14,350 nucleotides of DNA from an uncultured Mollicutes bacterium (GTDB lineage: Bacteria > Bacillota_I > Bacilli_A > Acholeplasmatales > JAEDCM01): NCBI GenBank assembly GCA_947166335.1, contig CAMVDS010000021.1, positions 1 through 14,350 of the forward strand. Direction: 5' to 3'. This document shows, one piece after another, positions 13,384 to 14,350 of the stretch (positions are counted from its first letter, which is position 1; every line of letters begins with the position of its first letter). A model generated the notes under the pieces. It did no database searches and had not been told where the DNA came from. It was given only the letters and a program-made list of their open reading frames with translations. The translations under genes and the position numbers were made by a program.

Positions 13384-14211
13384 TTATTTGTTAAGTTGCT
13401 TATGATGTATATCAACTATTTCATTAATAGCTTTTAAGGAATCTAATATTCTTTTCATAATAATATCTATTTCACTATTCTCGGTATAATTAGATGGAGC
13501 AATAAAATCTACTCTCTTTTCATTTAATAATGTATTAGCCAATTCCTTTGATTTATCAGTATATACTGCAATTGACTTTCCACCATTAGATTTTACTAAT
13601 TTCATGCAAGGAATATCAGTTATGCCATCGGCAATATAAATCATATTCCTGAATGGAATTCTTCTCTTATCATTTTCAATATACTTATTTAAATCATTGT
13701 CATTACTTACATCTAAAACACCTTTATTAATTCTATATAAGAATTGTGTTTTAGTTGTATAGTTGACAACTAATTTAGGCCATATAGCTACTCCATTAAC
13801 ATTATATAAGAATTCACAAGCATATATTTCTTTAAATTCTTTTGCTATTTCTGATCCTTCAATAATTTCTTTTAAACCAGATGAAATAATATAATGTTCT
13901 ACATCTATGCCTATAGATTTACCATATTCATTTATTCTTTTAAACCAAGTTAAAACTCCAGGGAAGAATTCTATATTCTTTCCTGCATTATTGAATGTTT
14001 CTCTTTTAATAGGCATATCATGACTATTTGATTCTTTTATCATTAAATATAGATAAGATAGAATCTTATCCATCTTTTCTTCTTTTGATAGTTTATCGCA
14101 TTTAATCCAAAACTCACTTGCGGATAAACCTACACTTGGGATAAAGGCATATTCTTGCATATCTTTTGTACATAATGTCTTATCAAAATCATACATAATA
14201 GCGACTTTCAT
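13384..14211 (-). CDS. HAD-family phosphatase
   Basis: A 275-residue cytoplasmic haloacid-dehalogenase-type hydrolase, phosphoserine-phosphatase-like (HAD/PF12710 type). Motif I is MYDFDKTL, with nucleophile Asp8 and general acid Asp10. Motif II is the serine in YIISSG (110-111). A lysine near 154 (TTKTQF) may serve as motif III. Motif IV is ADGITDIP, with Asp195 and Asp199 for Mg2+. The region between motifs I and II (about 14-105) forms a helical cap that sets specificity, so the substrate cannot be named. The ATG at 14211 is chosen because GAGGTG lies 6 nt upstream. The in-frame GTG at 14220 overlaps that site. No terminator is visible after the stop, so read-through into the FakA-like gene is possible. 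Confidence 0.88.
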   Translation of the reverse strand: MKVAIMYDFDKTLCTKDMQEYAFIPSVGLSASEFWIKCDKLSKEEKMDKILSYLYLMIKESNSHDMPIKRETFNNAGKNIEFFPGVLTWFKRINEYGKSIGIDVEHYIISSGLKEIIEGSEIAKEFKEIYACEFLYNVNGVAIWPKLVVNYTTKTQFLYRINKGVLDVSNDNDLNKYIENDKRRIPFRNMIYIADGITDIPCMKLVKSNGGKSIAVYTDKSKELANTLLNEKRVDFIAPSNYTENSEIDIIMKRILDSLKAINEIVDIHHKQLNK

Positions 14212-14232
14212 TAATATCACCTCATATCTATT

Positions 14233-14251
14233 TTATCATATTATATGATAA
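14233..14251 (-). promoter_or_regulatory. Palindrome overlapping the -10 box of the HAD gene
   Basis: TTATCATA (14233-14240), TTA, then TATGATAA (14244-14251): perfect 8-bp arms. On the minus strand it contains TATAAT (14245-14240), a plausible -10 with no good -35. An operator over the -10 would suit a repressor. In such AT-rich sequence chance is also possible. Confidence 0.4.
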
Positions 14252-14341
14252 ATATATATATTTTTATTATTTTTCAAAAAAATAAATAATATAATAAAAA
14301 AAGGCTTTTTGCACTAGTCAAGTAAAAGTAGACAATTAAAT

Positions 14342-14350
14342 AAAAAAGGC
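14342..14350. other. Left arm of a terminator-like hairpin cut by the window end
   Basis: AAAAAAGGC ends the window. It is the form of a terminator left arm, and its perfect complement (GCC plus a T-tract) is found at 5-15 at the window start after AAAA. A similar block, AAAAAAAGGCTTTTT, lies at 14296-14310. The rest of 14252-14341 is AT-rich and holds no gene I can support. Confidence 0.35.

Noticed and set aside
14293..14321. Promoter TTGACT-17-TTTATT for the HAD gene
   Set aside because: The -10 matches only four of six bases and the site overlaps a repeat-like AAGGC block; too weak to list as a feature.

Overview
This is an AT-rich window from a low-GC Gram-positive-type bacterium. The evidence is: several lipoproteins with lipoboxes, strong AAGGAGG-type ribosome binding sites, HrcA/CIRCE heat-shock control, U-tailed intrinsic terminators, and near-consensus sigma-A promoters (TTGACA-17-TATAAT). 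TGA serves as a stop and TGG as tryptophan, so the standard bacterial code fits. An uncultured Bacilli lineage near the Mollicutes or Erysipelotrichia is my inference; no marker gene here settles it. No transposase, integrase, phage gene, CRISPR array, tRNA or rRNA was seen.

Positions 14-4062: a minus-strand hypothetical protein (14-601) diverges from a plus-strand polar amino-acid ABC importer. The importer consists of a lipoprotein binding protein (964-1761), a permease with an extra four-helix N-terminal domain (1866-2981), and an ATPase with a charged insert of about 115 residues (2971-4062). The binding-protein gene has a leader of about 228 nt. It contains two consecutive, structurally alike RNA units, each followed by its own terminator. 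Their helices differ in sequence but their internal loop is conserved. This looks like a tandem riboswitch of a class I do not recognise and is the most interesting item here.

Positions 4064-6890: a minus-strand Hsp20 chaperone sits under two CIRCE operators, beside a divergent small lipoprotein. A four-gene minus-strand operon follows: an 85-aa unknown, a Sel1-repeat protein and two zinc-ribbon membrane proteins.

Positions 6881-12995: a minus-strand nupNOPQ-type operon encodes a Bmp/PnrA-family nucleoside ABC importer (binding lipoprotein, double ATPase, two permeases). A strong hairpin without a U-tract lies between the first and second genes, and the binding-protein gene has a long structured leader. 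Upstream and on the same strand is xpt (xanthine phosphoribosyltransferase), so the region reads as purine uptake plus salvage.

Positions 13013-14350: a stand-alone FakA-like C-terminal domain protein and a HAD-family phosphatase, both on the minus strand. A terminator separates the FakA-like gene from xpt. The two ends of the window, joined end to start, would form a perfect intrinsic-terminator hairpin.
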